Below, one piece after another: positions 23,014 to 31,158 of a stretch of DNA of 41,412 nucleotides (position 1 is its first letter; each line of letters starts with the position of its first letter). The stretch covers positions 1 to 41,412 of the forward strand of contig VSNM01000040.1 of assembly GCA_009774245.1 (NCBI GenBank), in the 5' to 3' direction. Both the position numbers and the translations under genes were made by a program. The notes under the pieces are model-generated. The model did no database searches, was not told the DNA's origin, and saw only the letters and a list, made by a program, of their open reading frames with translations. The stretch comes from Lachnospiraceae bacterium. Lineage in GTDB: Bacteria > Bacillota > Clostridia > Lachnospirales > Lachnospiraceae.

Positions 23014-23784
23014 ATGAAAACAATAGCAATTGCAAACCAAAAAGGCGGAGTTGCCAAGACTACGACTACATACAACCTAGCAGCCGCAAAAGCCACTACG
23101 GGCAAGAGGGTATTAATGGTTGATCTTGATCCGCAGGCAAGTCTTACAATCAGCTGTGCAATGAATCCTGATTCAAATGAGTATGATGATGCAAATGTAT
23201 GCAACCTTTTCGATGGGAAAACCAATCCTGCAGAATGTGCATTCAGTGTTGAGGCCAGTGGTATGGACAACCTATACATAATTCCGTCGAATATAGACCT
23301 GGCTGTGACGGAGACAAAGCTTGTAGTTGGAAGAAACAGCGATGTGCAGCTTCGGAAAGCCATTAAAAAATTTGAGCCGTTTTTTGATTACGTATTTATT
23401 GACTGCCCGCCCCAGCTTGGGACGCTTTTAATTAATGCCCTGGTTGCCGCAGATGAAGTTATTATTCCTGTAAAAACAGATTATCTCGCATATAGGGGAT
23501 TAAAGGCGCTTTTGGATACGATCAGAGAAATACAAACCGGCGATGGAGACCGCTCATTGAATCCTGACCTGGTTTTTGACGGGATTATTGCGACATTTTA
23601 TGAAAAGACAAATGATCAACAAGATGTACTTACACTTCTTGAAAAGATGGATGCGCCCTTGCTAGGGATTATTAAAAAGGCGGCAGATGTTCCCAGGGAT
23701 GTTATTGATGGGAAACCGGTTGTCCTGAACCGGAAGGCGCCAACGGCGAAGGCATATATGGAAATAGCTGTTAAGATAGTATAA
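23014..23784 (+). CDS. parA: ParA partition ATPase
   Basis: A 256-residue Walker-type ParA/Soj ATPase for plasmid segregation. The deviant Walker A KGGVAKTT (10-17) carries both signature lysines. MVDLDPQASLT is the A' motif and YVFIDCPPQLG the Walker B region. There is no N-terminal helix-turn-helix, so it is a ParA of the short (type Ib-like) class, in which the partner protein handles DNA binding and repression. AAGGAG lies five bases before the ATG. One AAAGTAWTACTTT palindrome stands 24 bases upstream, in the promoter region. The partner gene follows 91 bases later. Confidence 0.93.
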   Translation: MKTIAIANQKGGVAKTTTTYNLAAAKATTGKRVLMVDLDPQASLTISCAMNPDSNEYDDANVCNLFDGKTNPAECAFSVEASGMDNLYIIPSNIDLAVTETKLVVGRNSDVQLRKAIKKFEPFFDYVFIDCPPQLGTLLINALVAADEVIIPVKTDYLAYRGLKALLDTIREIQTGDGDRSLNPDLVFDGIIATFYEKTNDQQDVLTLLEKMDAPLLGIIKKAADVPRDVIDGKPVVLNRKAPTAKAYMEIAVKIV

Positions 23785-23875
23785 TTATAATATTAAATGA
23801 ATATTTCAATTATATAGTATAAATATTGAAAATATATAAAAAGTATTATTTTATATACCCGTGGAAGGAGTGCTT

Positions 23876-24148
23876 ATGGGAAAACTTTTAGATAATGTTG
23901 AAGCGAAGGAAATATTGGAAAATAATATTCAGGAAAAAGTAAAGAAAAAATCTGTTGCTACGGATATTGCAAGTAATAATGGATCAAAGGATAAACAGAT
24001 TTCTGCTAAAGTGAATGAGAGGATGTACGGATTGTTTACGCAGATTAATAAGGCGCAGGGTATCTCAAATAACAGCGCCTTGAATATGATTATAAGCAGA
24101 TATGTCAGGGAAAATAAAGGTATACTAAAAGAAGAAGAGGAGATATAA
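23876..24148 (+). CDS. Ribbon-helix-helix partition partner (ParB/ParR-like)
   Basis: A 90-residue protein with a disordered basic N terminus (to about residue 38) and a C-terminal ribbon-helix-helix: KQISAKVNERMYGLFTQINK forms strand and first helix, GISNNSALNMIISRYVREN turn and second helix. Small RHH proteins are the usual centromere-binding partners of short ParA proteins, and the N-terminal tail of such partners stimulates the ParA ATPase. AAGGAG lies five bases before the ATG at 23876; a GTG 15 bases earlier is in frame but has no ribosome site. Palindromes occur before and after the gene. Confidence 0.75.
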   Translation: MGKLLDNVEAKEILENNIQEKVKKKSVATDIASNNGSKDKQISAKVNERMYGLFTQINKAQGISNNSALNMIISRYVRENKGILKEEEEI

Positions 24149-24277
24149 AAAGTATTACTTTATATATTGTTAACATTTAAAAAGAATGTTGGAATTATAT
24201 AGAAATAATATTTTTCAAAAACATTACAAGGGCAGAAACCCTGATAATTCAGGTCTGAGATGGCTGACTTTACATAA

Positions 24278-24841
24278 CTATTTATCTTTTATAACATATA
24301 AATTGGGAAAATCTTCTGGTGGGCAGCAATACCAGTAACGTATTGCACGCTCCAGATCCAATAACTGCCACATAACAGTAACAGCCGACCTTTGCCGGAA
24401 CACGTTTCCACCGTCTGGCAGATATCGACGCAGCTCCTCCGCTAAACCGTGCAGCCTCTGCTCCAATACATCCGCAGGCTGTCCCATGTCATCATCAGTA
24501 CACAACGGCAAGCTTTCCCCCAGCCCGCAGGCGTCCATGTAATCGGAAAACGCCCACTGCAGATAATCATTCAGAAAGTCCTCCATATCATAAAATGCGT
24601 TGCTTCGGTCCTCACCCGTACCGTTAAATACCATGTCCGCAAGCCGCTCCACAATCTCCAGCGTGTAAAGTATACGCTCTGTGTCATCCGTGGGCATACG
24701 GGTTATTTCATCCTCATACCGCCGCTGGAAGTCCGCCGCGTACCATTTTGCCCTTGCCGCCAGTTCCTTACACTCCGGACATGCAAAGAACTCCTTCGCG
24801 CTCTGTATCAGCCTGTTGAGCTTTTCAAAATCCTTGTCCAT
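24278..24841 (-). CDS. Hypothetical acidic protein, 187 residues
   Basis: Not recognised. The product is soluble, acidic and predicted largely helical, with CPEC at residues 21-24 and a second CC pair near the end (YWYCCPPEDFPN). AAAGGAGG stands eight bases before the ATG. It lies 51 bases behind the TRD-like gene at 24893 on the same strand, so the two probably share a transcript. Both begin with MDKD if the longer start of the upstream gene is used. Base composition is more GC-rich than the neighbouring rep/par region. Confidence 0.6.
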   Translation of the reverse strand: MDKDFEKLNRLIQSAKEFFACPECKELAARAKWYAADFQRRYEDEITRMPTDDTERILYTLEIVERLADMVFNGTGEDRSNAFYDMEDFLNDYLQWAFSDYMDACGLGESLPLCTDDDMGQPADVLEQRLHGLAEELRRYLPDGGNVFRQRSAVTVMWQLLDLERAIRYWYCCPPEDFPNLYVIKDK

Positions 24842-24892
24842 AATACAAATCCTCCTTTAATTAACTCAAAAATAAGCTGGTTTTTCGATTTT

Positions 24893-25750
24893 TCAATCAT
24901 ACCGTGTATACAGTAACAAAGATTCCTTTAGCGCATCGCATATCTCCTCATGTCCAACTGCCTGCAAAACCTTACGGTCAAAAATTTCCCTGTCTGAATC
25001 CTTTAATTCGTCTTCTATATCCATAACATTTCGATTTTTAATTTTATCAAACAATTCCACTATCTCCAAAGCATCTGAATCTAATATAACCTGTGGGTTT
25101 ATCATGTACATGTTCCTTAACTTTGTGCTGCTCACGCCTAATCCATCTGTTTCTTTGGCTGTCTCAATTACAAACATGCCAGATAAGGAATTTAACAATG
25201 CATGCACTAAATCTTTTGAAACATTTACATCTTTCACAATAATTTGTATAAACTGCTGATTTACAAATGTATTCTCCTCAGGCATGGATACAAATAAACG
25301 CTTGTCAGGATTAAGCGCCGTCACAAAGTCCGCTTTTGCCGTATCATCCAATTCATACCAGAATCCCCCCCGATGACTTAACACTTCTGGCAATAATTTA
25401 CCTCTTCCATTTCTAATATTTTCATATTTTTCAATCCAATTCAGTGCTCCTGTATGCCCTGATTGTCGTAATTCATCTTTCGATTTATGACAGCAGAATA
25501 CAGCACTGTCGGATTGTACCGTATATGATTTCAATAATGCCGGATTTCTAAGTGCCGGCTTTATATATTCACTTTCAATACCACTATTTTCGGGCGGATA
25601 AAACAGGGCATTCCATCCGCTGCGTTCCCCTCTTTTTATGGTAAGTATTTCTTGAATCGGGATTAAACATTCTTCCAATTTGCTAACCCATGATACGTTG
25701 TGAAACAAGTCATTTGATATTATTCCCTTATTGGTAATAACCTTGATCAT
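24893..25750 (-). CDS. Target-recognition-like domain of an N6-adenine methyltransferase, methylase part absent
   Basis: The product (285 residues from ATG 25750, behind GGGGG; a start at 25795 is also open) resembles the C-terminal specificity half of type I or type IIG N6-adenine methyltransferases. It begins at IPIQEILTIKRGERSGWNAL, continues with EYIKPALRNP, LLPEVLSHRGGFWYELD, then NQQFIQIIV and LNSLSGMFVIETAKE, and ends in a LGVSSTKLRNMYMINPQVIL segment. These are the usual TRD steps. The SAM-binding and NPPY motifs that should precede it are missing, and the upstream DNA has no candidate. It may be a remnant kept as an open frame, or a DNA-binding protein with a new use. The family call is from recalled patterns. 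Confidence 0.5.
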   Translation of the reverse strand: MIKVITNKGIISNDLFHNVSWVSKLEECLIPIQEILTIKRGERSGWNALFYPPENSGIESEYIKPALRNPALLKSYTVQSDSAVFCCHKSKDELRQSGHTGALNWIEKYENIRNGRGKLLPEVLSHRGGFWYELDDTAKADFVTALNPDKRLFVSMPEENTFVNQQFIQIIVKDVNVSKDLVHALLNSLSGMFVIETAKETDGLGVSSTKLRNMYMINPQVILDSDALEIVELFDKIKNRNVMDIEDELKDSDREIFDRKVLQAVGHEEICDALKESLLLYTRYD

Positions 25751-25812
25751 ATTCATAGTCCCCCTTTCCATTAATAATTCAATGTCTTTATCCATAAATT
25801 ATTCTTTGGTAT

Positions 25813-25850
25813 CCCGCTGTCTACGCCATCTCCCCCTTTCTGACAGCGGG
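25813..25850 (-). repeat. Hairpin between two minus-strand genes
   Basis: CCCGCTGTC / GACAGCGGG, nine perfect pairs with a 20-base loop. No T run follows on the minus strand. It could be a weak terminator of the gene at 25932 or a leader structure for the gene at 25750. Confidence 0.45.
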
Positions 25851-25931
25851 CATTGCAACATATATCAGTCATCTGGTTAATTCATCAACAGGTTTTCCGT
25901 TGAAATGCACGATTTTTTATATACCAGCAAA

Positions 25932-26444
25932 TTAACGGTAAGCATTACCCATCTTTGCAAGCTGTCCGCTGGAATAAGAAGAATAAATTCTTCTTATTGC
26001 CATGGCGTATTCCGCCTTATCAAAACTTTTTTCTTTCTGTTCTTTTATTGCGGCAAACAGTTTCCTGCTGAATCTTTCCGGTAATCCGATTAACCGCAGA
26101 TGTTTAATTTCACCTGTCACTGCATTGATCAGCATCAGTGTGAGTGCAAGGCCCTGTCCCTCATCCAGAACCTCAAGTCTGGTAAGGTTTTTACTTAGGT
26201 GAGGTGTATATGGTGCATCCATCCATGGCAGATTTCCAATCTTTATGGTAAGCATTATCACTCCATATAATTCGACAAACCTGATCTCGAATTTTTTACC
26301 TGCGGCAAACTGCTCTATTTCATCCTTTCTCGGATTATTGAAATACACCTTTAATCCGGCACCACTGTCATCAATATCGAAACATGACCCTTCCTGATGA
26401 TTTTTGAACTGCTCCACCACTTGTCCTACTTCATATCGTATCAT
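25932..26444 (-). CDS. Leader-array protein A: C-terminal-domain-only paralogue
   Basis: A 170-residue soluble protein that corresponds to the C-terminal domain of the three longer paralogues at 27903, 29131 and 32496. Shared steps are FDIDDSGAGLKVYFNN (22-37), a FAAGKKFEIR strand pair, TIKIGNLPWMDAPYTPHLSK, a LINAVTGE turn and the closing AEYAMAIRRIYSSYSSGQL helix. The N-terminal domain of the others is absent. AAAGGAGG stands ten bases before the ATG, directly at the end of the leader hairpin. No known family could be named. Its independent existence shows that the domain is a self-standing unit. Confidence 0.65.
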   Translation of the reverse strand: MIRYEVGQVVEQFKNHQEGSCFDIDDSGAGLKVYFNNPRKDEIEQFAAGKKFEIRFVELYGVIMLTIKIGNLPWMDAPYTPHLSKNLTRLEVLDEGQGLALTLMLINAVTGEIKHLRLIGLPERFSRKLFAAIKEQKEKSFDKAEYAMAIRRIYSSYSSGQLAKMGNAYR

Positions 26445-26458
26445 ATTTCTTTAACCTC

Positions 26459-26790
26459 CTTTCCCGGGTATTCAAAGGCTCCCGGAAATCCCATGTGCAA
26501 CTGACCGGCTGCCACGATGGATATCCGATTCTGACAAGCTCGCCTAGGGTCATCGCTCATTCTCTGCTCCATCAATCCGTCGGGGCCGGGATAAAATTGT
26601 CACAGTACAGACCTTTGCGTCTTACTGCCGCCGGAAACATAGCAGCCCTTATATGTCTATTCCTTCTTAAAACCAGCAATTTTCATTATGTACTGCACTC
26701 TCTGAAAAAGGGCTTTCTGCCTTCCGTTTCCGGAACAATCCCAGTATATCAGACCTATGGATTTGAACATTCTGTGAGAAATCAACTTTA
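26459..26790 (-). promoter_or_regulatory. Conserved leader, copy A
   Basis: Shares with the other copies the minus-strand block GACGGATTGATGGAGCAGAG (about 26584-26565), the GAGCTTGTCAGAA segment and the upstream CTCACAGAATRTT part. The hairpin near the ribosome site has stem CCGGG / CCCGG (26464-26468 with 26481-26485) and a 12-base loop. The module between two TGTCCGGC-type repeats is missing here, as in copy B. Confidence 0.75.
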
Positions 26791-27102
26791 TATTCTTTCA
26801 AATAGTAACCACCTTATATTCTTTTGTGGTAGCAATGTACATATATTTAGCTATTTCAGCCCAGAAAGATATTGTTTAACTATCTTTGCTCCAAAACCAC
26901 TACGGTGTTGTCCATCTTATCGAGAAAAAGGTATCCTTCTGTTTTCCAGCTCCGTATCAGATGCTCCCTTTTCCTTCGCCCTGTGTTTCTGGTTTTCAGG
27001 GTGCCCCTTTATTTTTAATCATTGCAATTCCTGTTATTTTATGGCACCATAATATCTATAAACAGCCATTATCCGCTGGATTATAAGGAGATCATCAGAA
27101 TA

Positions 27103-27747
27103 ATGAAAAAAGTGCAAAAACAAAAAGAGTCCGAAAACGGGCAGAAGAAAAAGAATGAATTAACTAAAAAGGAACAGGAAGTCTGTGAGGAATTTTCTAA
27201 ATGCCGGATCAGATACGGAATGACCCAGGAGGAATGGGCCAGAGCAATCGGCATCAGCCATGGACTGGTAAAAAGAATAGAATCTCATACAATCTCCTGC
27301 TCAAAGAAAACCATGACAAAAGTCCGTCAATATATGGATTCCTGTGACGTCTGCCCTGATATTCCTGACCTGCATGATTTGGAACATCATATCCTGTATT
27401 ACATATTTCTGACACACATGGAGCGGCTCCCGAAAAAGGAAGCAGCAGAATATGCCGGAAAATGCGCCCGGTCGTTGCGGGACACCTTATTACATATGTC
27501 TGAATGCACCACAGCAGGCAAACAAAAAAATATTTACAAACTTATGGATATGTACCTTAAAGCCCTCAGTCGTGTCGTTTCTTCAACTAATGTGGCAGAT
27601 GTGGAAATGAATTTCCCAGACATTACAAATGAACTTGCTTCCCTTACTGAGAAAAAAATCAAAAAAACAGCATCTCCTGCCGACACGGATATCCCTGCAT
27701 CCAGCAATCAATTTGGCCAGATGTGCCTTGGTGACCTACAACTTTAG
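27103..27747 (+). CDS. HTH (XRE-like) regulator inside the leader array
   Basis: A 214-residue DNA-binding protein. After a Lys/Glu-rich start, RIRYGMTQEEWARAIGISHG (about 35-54) followed by LVKRIES is a XRE-type helix-turn-helix. The rest is helical, with C and H clusters (CDVCPDIPDLHDLEHH) and no membrane segment. The ATG at 27103 is the only good start; AAGGAG lies 12 bases upstream, somewhat far. It is the only + strand gene among the leader-bearing cassettes, divergent from cassette A and convergent with cassette B, and ends at a bidirectional terminator. It is a candidate controller of the array. Confidence 0.65.
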   Translation: MKKVQKQKESENGQKKKNELTKKEQEVCEEFSKCRIRYGMTQEEWARAIGISHGLVKRIESHTISCSKKTMTKVRQYMDSCDVCPDIPDLHDLEHHILYYIFLTHMERLPKKEAAEYAGKCARSLRDTLLHMSECTTAGKQKNIYKLMDMYLKALSRVVSSTNVADVEMNFPDITNELASLTEKKIKKTASPADTDIPASSNQFGQMCLGDLQL

Positions 27748-27834
27748 AATAGCGTGTTCCATCTCACTCTCATGAATATCAGTTTTGTGGCAGTCGTAAA
27801 TATAATCTTTTCTTTATAAATCGCTTTATCAAAC

Positions 27835-27869
27835 AAAAAAGTCCCGGATCATATCTTCCGGGACTTTTT
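27835..27869. terminator. Bidirectional terminator between the HTH gene and cassette B
   Basis: AAAAAAGTCCCGGA / TCCGGGACTTTTT with an 8-base loop. Almost the same hairpin follows cassette E (32433-32457), so the terminator was duplicated along with the cassette. Confidence 0.9.
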
Positions 27870-27902
27870 GTGGCTGTCCTCTTATTTTATATACTCAGAT
27901 CA

Positions 27903-28946
27903 TCATTTTTCCGATTCCATGGGTTCAAGCTGTTTCACAATGTGTTGAACGGAGTAACTGGAAAGTACCCTTTCCAATTCCCTGTCATATTCTTTCCTGC
28001 CCAGCTTTTCACCTTCCTTTAGGGCTTGCCGACACAGTGGTCCTCTCAGTCCTACACTCGTTACCCACCTTTTCTCTCCTGATTCGGCATCAGACAAAAC
28101 TATTTTCAGAGGAATCCTGTTTCCTGTTTCGGGATTATCTAATCTGGTTAAACACCTGGTCAGACCGGGTCTGCATGGTACAGCAATCCAGTTCAGTTTT
28201 CCAACCCTTACTGCAAAGAAAGATATATCTTCCAAATGCGCCATTCCTGTATAAATAATTACTCCCGTAGCGAACTCTTTCACTTCAGTCTGTGTGAGAT
28301 TATTAAGGAATATTTTCATCACGATCCCATCGCGGTCAGTATCAAATATCACATGCTCCTGATTTTCCCTTAAACCGTCTCTGACCGGTTTTGTCTCACA
28401 ACCTAAAATCATACTGTCCCTCACAGTTTCAGATGACTCTTCCATTTTTTGCATCGCCTCATACTGTGACAGCATATTCAGCATATAGATTCCAAAGCAT
28501 TTTGTAAAATCACCGTCCCATAACCGTGGTGCAAGAATTATGCTGGAAAACACACAGTCGCAGATAAATGGTCCTGTGGGGTATTTTACAGCCGGAGCCG
28601 CCTCATCCCATGAAGCTTCATGAAATTTTTTAAAGTACTCACATGTCATTTCTCCATATTCTGCGTTAATGCTGCCTGCTGTTTCCAATAATAGTTCCTC
28701 GGGCATTTCCTTGTAGTACAGTGTTGCTGTATACCTTCCTTTTTCCAAATCTACAAAGCATCTGGCCTCTATACTTCCATACTTGTTATCCATAACTGAT
28801 ACGATTCCCGAAGTAACCGCCTGTTCCACCATTCTTTCCATATCAGTACGAACCCCGTCAGGTAATACTGAACCATCCGGATACTCCACCGTTTCTCCGC
28901 TGTTCACGTTAATGTGCTGAATATTATTCAAATAAATATTTACCAT
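27903..28946 (-). CDS. Leader-array protein B, two-domain paralogue
   Basis: A 347-residue soluble protein of unknown function, from ATG 28946 behind AGGAGGAG. Domain 1 (about 1-190) opens with MVNIYLNNIQHINVNSGETV and contains MVEQAVTSGIVSVMD, LYYKEMPEELLLETAGSI, FICDCVFSS and FTKCFGIYMLNMLSQYEAMQ. Domain 2 (about 195-347) contains FDTDRDGIVMKIFLNNLTQT, VGKLNWIAVPCRPGLTRCL and a closing ERVLSSYSVQHIVKQLE helix. The frame extends upstream to 29057 but those codons lie in the shared leader and are not conserved in frame. It follows cassette C directly without a terminator. Confidence 0.75.
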   Translation of the reverse strand: MVNIYLNNIQHINVNSGETVEYPDGSVLPDGVRTDMERMVEQAVTSGIVSVMDNKYGSIEARCFVDLEKGRYTATLYYKEMPEELLLETAGSINAEYGEMTCEYFKKFHEASWDEAAPAVKYPTGPFICDCVFSSIILAPRLWDGDFTKCFGIYMLNMLSQYEAMQKMEESSETVRDSMILGCETKPVRDGLRENQEHVIFDTDRDGIVMKIFLNNLTQTEVKEFATGVIIYTGMAHLEDISFFAVRVGKLNWIAVPCRPGLTRCLTRLDNPETGNRIPLKIVLSDAESGEKRWVTSVGLRGPLCRQALKEGEKLGRKEYDRELERVLSSYSVQHIVKQLEPMESEK

Positions 28947-28949
28947 TTT

Positions 28950-29120
28950 TTCTCCTCCTGATACCAGGTATTCTAGGGCTCCTGGTAAATCCCTTATTAT
29001 GTAATGGTCCGGCTGCCGGAACGGATATCCGGTTCTGACGAGCCTGCCTACATCCACCGCGCATGCTCTGCTCCTTCAATCCGTTGGGCCGGGATGAAAT
29101 TGTTATGGTACAAACTTTAT
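28950..29120 (-). promoter_or_regulatory. Conserved leader, copy B (short)
   Basis: Carries the hairpin TACCAGG / CCTGGTA (28962-28968 with 28981-28987) around a 12-base loop, then the TCAGAACC and GGATTGAAGGAGCAGAG blocks. It ends at the stop region of the upstream cassette C, so the distal half of the leader is missing and it has no obvious promoter of its own. The stem differs from copies A and C by a compensated G-C to A-T change. Confidence 0.75.
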
Positions 29121-29130
29121 ATTGGCAGCA

Positions 29131-30195
29131 TCATTTTTCTGATTCCTCGGATTCAATCATCTCTACAACATGCTGAATGGAATAGTTGGAATATATCCGT
29201 TCCAATGCCATGTCATATTCATTCCTATCCGTTATTTTGCCTTCCTGTTTCTTTAGGGTACTGATCAGATTTTCGTACCATTCCCCTGTATACGTTACGC
29301 CCAGTGCCCATTCTGTTTTGCCTGTTCTGGCATCAGACAATACCAGTTTCAATCTGATGTTGTTATCTATGCCGGAACCGCCGAATTTTTTTAGACATTC
29401 GGTTAGACGGGGACTGATCGGTACAGCAAACCAATTGAGGTTTCCAATCTTCACTGCAAGCAGTGATACGGCATCAAGATTTACCACACTTGTGCCAATC
29501 AGTTTTGCGGTGGCAAATGCTTTCACTTCGGTCTGTGTCAGGTTGTCGAAAAATATCTTCATCATAATCCCATCACAATCCGTATCAAAAATCGCATAAT
29601 CCTTGCTTTCCATTAAACCGACTCTGTTCGGTTCCTCCTCACAGCATAAAATCATACCGTCCCTCACAGTTTCAGATGATATCTCTGTTTCCTTTATTGC
29701 TTTATACCATGACAGCATCTCCAGCATACGGATTCCGAAGCATTTTGTAAAATTCCCGCTCCGTTGTGTGAACCAAGGTGTAAACATTACAGATGGAAAC
29801 AAAACATCGCAGATAAATACTTCATGGGAACATTTTATGGGTCGAGCATTAATTCCCCATGACGCTTTGAAAAATACTTTCATCTTGTTCAATATTTTTT
29901 TCCCTGCTGTCATTGTAAGTGCTCCTGCCGTTTCCGCCAGTATCATTTCAGGAAATCCTTTTATGTACAGACGTGCCATATATACCCCGTTTTCCCAGTC
30001 TATAACGCACTGTGCCTCGACGCTTCCATCTTCAGTATCCATCACTGATACTACACCTGACGTCATTGCCTGTTCCACCATTTTTTCGATGTAGGGTTTC
30101 ATCTCGCTAGGTATCACCGAGTTATCCGAATATATCGTTTTATTCCTGCTGTTCACGGTAATGTGTGCAATATTTCTTAAATCGCTCTTCATCAT
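29131..30195 (-). CDS. Leader-array protein C, two-domain paralogue
   Basis: A 354-residue protein starting at ATG 30195 (or the next ATG, 30192) behind AGGAGGAG. Domain 1 has MVEQAMTSGVVSVMDTEDGS, LYIKGFPEMILAETAGAL, FICDVLFPSVMF and NFTKCFGIRMLEMLSWYKA. Domain 2 starts near residue 203 with FDTDCDGIMMKIFFDNLTQT and has VKIGNLNWFAVPISPRLTEC at about 248-267 and an ERIYSNYSIQHVVEMIE end. It has the same length as protein E. No signal peptide, membrane helix or known catalytic motif is visible. Confidence 0.75.
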   Translation of the reverse strand: MMKSDLRNIAHITVNSRNKTIYSDNSVIPSEMKPYIEKMVEQAMTSGVVSVMDTEDGSVEAQCVIDWENGVYMARLYIKGFPEMILAETAGALTMTAGKKILNKMKVFFKASWGINARPIKCSHEVFICDVLFPSVMFTPWFTQRSGNFTKCFGIRMLEMLSWYKAIKETEISSETVRDGMILCCEEEPNRVGLMESKDYAIFDTDCDGIMMKIFFDNLTQTEVKAFATAKLIGTSVVNLDAVSLLAVKIGNLNWFAVPISPRLTECLKKFGGSGIDNNIRLKLVLSDARTGKTEWALGVTYTGEWYENLISTLKKQEGKITDRNEYDMALERIYSNYSIQHVVEMIESEESEK

Positions 30196-30198
30196 TTT

Positions 30199-30560
30199 TT
30201 CTCCTCCTATACTATACCGGGTATTCCAGGGCTCCCGGCAAATCCCTTGCGCAACTGTCCGGCAGATAAACATTTGTGGTTTTCTGCCGTATGTCCGGCT
30301 ACCAGACGGATATCTGGTTCTGACAAGCTCGCCTGAGGTCATCGCTCATTCTCTGCTCCATCAATCCGTCGAGACCGGGATGAAATTGTCATGGTACAGT
30401 TCCTGCATCTGTCCGCAGGACGGAAATCGGCTGACCTGCATTTCCAGGCCTGTTTTCCCTTACTGGCAGCGTCTTTGCATAAAGGGCTTTTTGCCTTCCG
30501 TCTCCTGACAATCCCAGTGTACCAGACGATTGAAATCAAATATTCTGTGAGAGATTAACT
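30199..30560 (-). promoter_or_regulatory. Conserved leader, copy C (full length)
   Basis: Full-length copy. From the ribosome site outward: hairpin CCGGG / CCCGG (30217-30221 with 30234-30238, 12-base loop); a hairpin CGGCAGA / TCTGCCG lying between two TGTCCGGC direct repeats (30256-30263 and 30292-30299); CCAGA / TCTGG; then the GACGGATTGATGGAGCAGAG block and a distal part ending in CTCACAGAATATTTGATTTC. The block includes an ATG that opens a 17-codon frame in this copy only. Confidence 0.8.
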
Positions 30561-30824
30561 GCAGATTCATACTTCCAATAACTATATTCCGCACATACTA
30601 TATTCTTTTATATCTTTAAAAAATATATTTTTGAATATATATTTCGAATGAATACTGCGTAATCTCCTTGAATCAAAGACCATTACGTTTGATATCCTCT
30701 TATTCCCGGTCATATATTCTTTTGCTTTCTATTTCTCAGACTTTGCCAATGATCCTCTGTCCGTTTATATTTTTCATGCTTATTTTCGAAGATATTGATG
30801 ACACAATAGAAGCTGCATGAAAAT

Positions 30825-30969
30825 AAGGGAAAGGCGTGTTTCATATCCAGTTGACAAATGCATGTTCACGAGCTGCGATGAAAAGCTTATAAATACGGCA
30901 AAGTAAGACGTATCTATTTCTGTAATTTGTCAACTAACCATTGCGGATTTTGAAACACGCCAAGGGAAA
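30825..30969. mobile_element. MITE-like element, 129 bp, with 8-bp target duplication
   Basis: GGCGTGTTTCA (30833-30843) and TGAAACACGCC (30951-30961) are perfect terminal inverted repeats. A second inverted pair, AGTTGACAAAT (30849-30859) / ATTTGTCAACT (30925-30935), lies inside. The 8-mer AAGGGAAA directly borders both ends (30825-30832 and 30962-30969), as expected for a target-site duplication. No coding capacity. A transposase in trans with 8-bp duplications would be needed; its family cannot be named from this window. Confidence 0.8.
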
Positions 30970-30989
30970 TGATGAATATGAAGTATAAT

Positions 30990-31020
30990 AAAAAACCAGC
31001 CATCTATTGGCTGGTTTTTT
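30990..31020. terminator. Terminator after cassette D
   Basis: Perfect stem AAAAAACCAGCC / GGCTGGTTTTTT with a 7-base loop, about 140 bases past the stop at 31159; active in both directions by its symmetry. Confidence 0.9.
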
Positions 31021-31158
31021 ATTATATTCGCTCTCTAATCGTTCCAGTATGTACCTAGACAAGTTTTTTCGCCTAACTTTTCGGCATCAAACCGTCATTC
31101 TGATATCACTATTCGGTAAATTACCTCTCGAACAGTCTCATTTTGTTTTTCAGTTCTC

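Larger units (their letters stand above)
19099..24161. repeat. Six dispersed AAAGTAWTACTTT palindromes (candidate centromere sites)
   Basis: Copies: 19099-19109, 21348-21360, 22341-22352, 22976-22990, 23840-23852 (one arm changed) and 24149-24161. Most are followed by TATATA. They lie only in non-coding gaps of the module 2 rep/par region: near the iterons, before rep, after rep, before parA, before the ribbon-helix-helix gene and after it. The position fits binding sites of the partition partner protein, acting both as operators and as the centromere. Confidence 0.7.

Noticed and set aside
24893..25750. Complete restriction-modification system
   Set aside because: No SAM-binding or NPPY methylase motifs and no nuclease gene were found nearby; only the recognition-like part is present.
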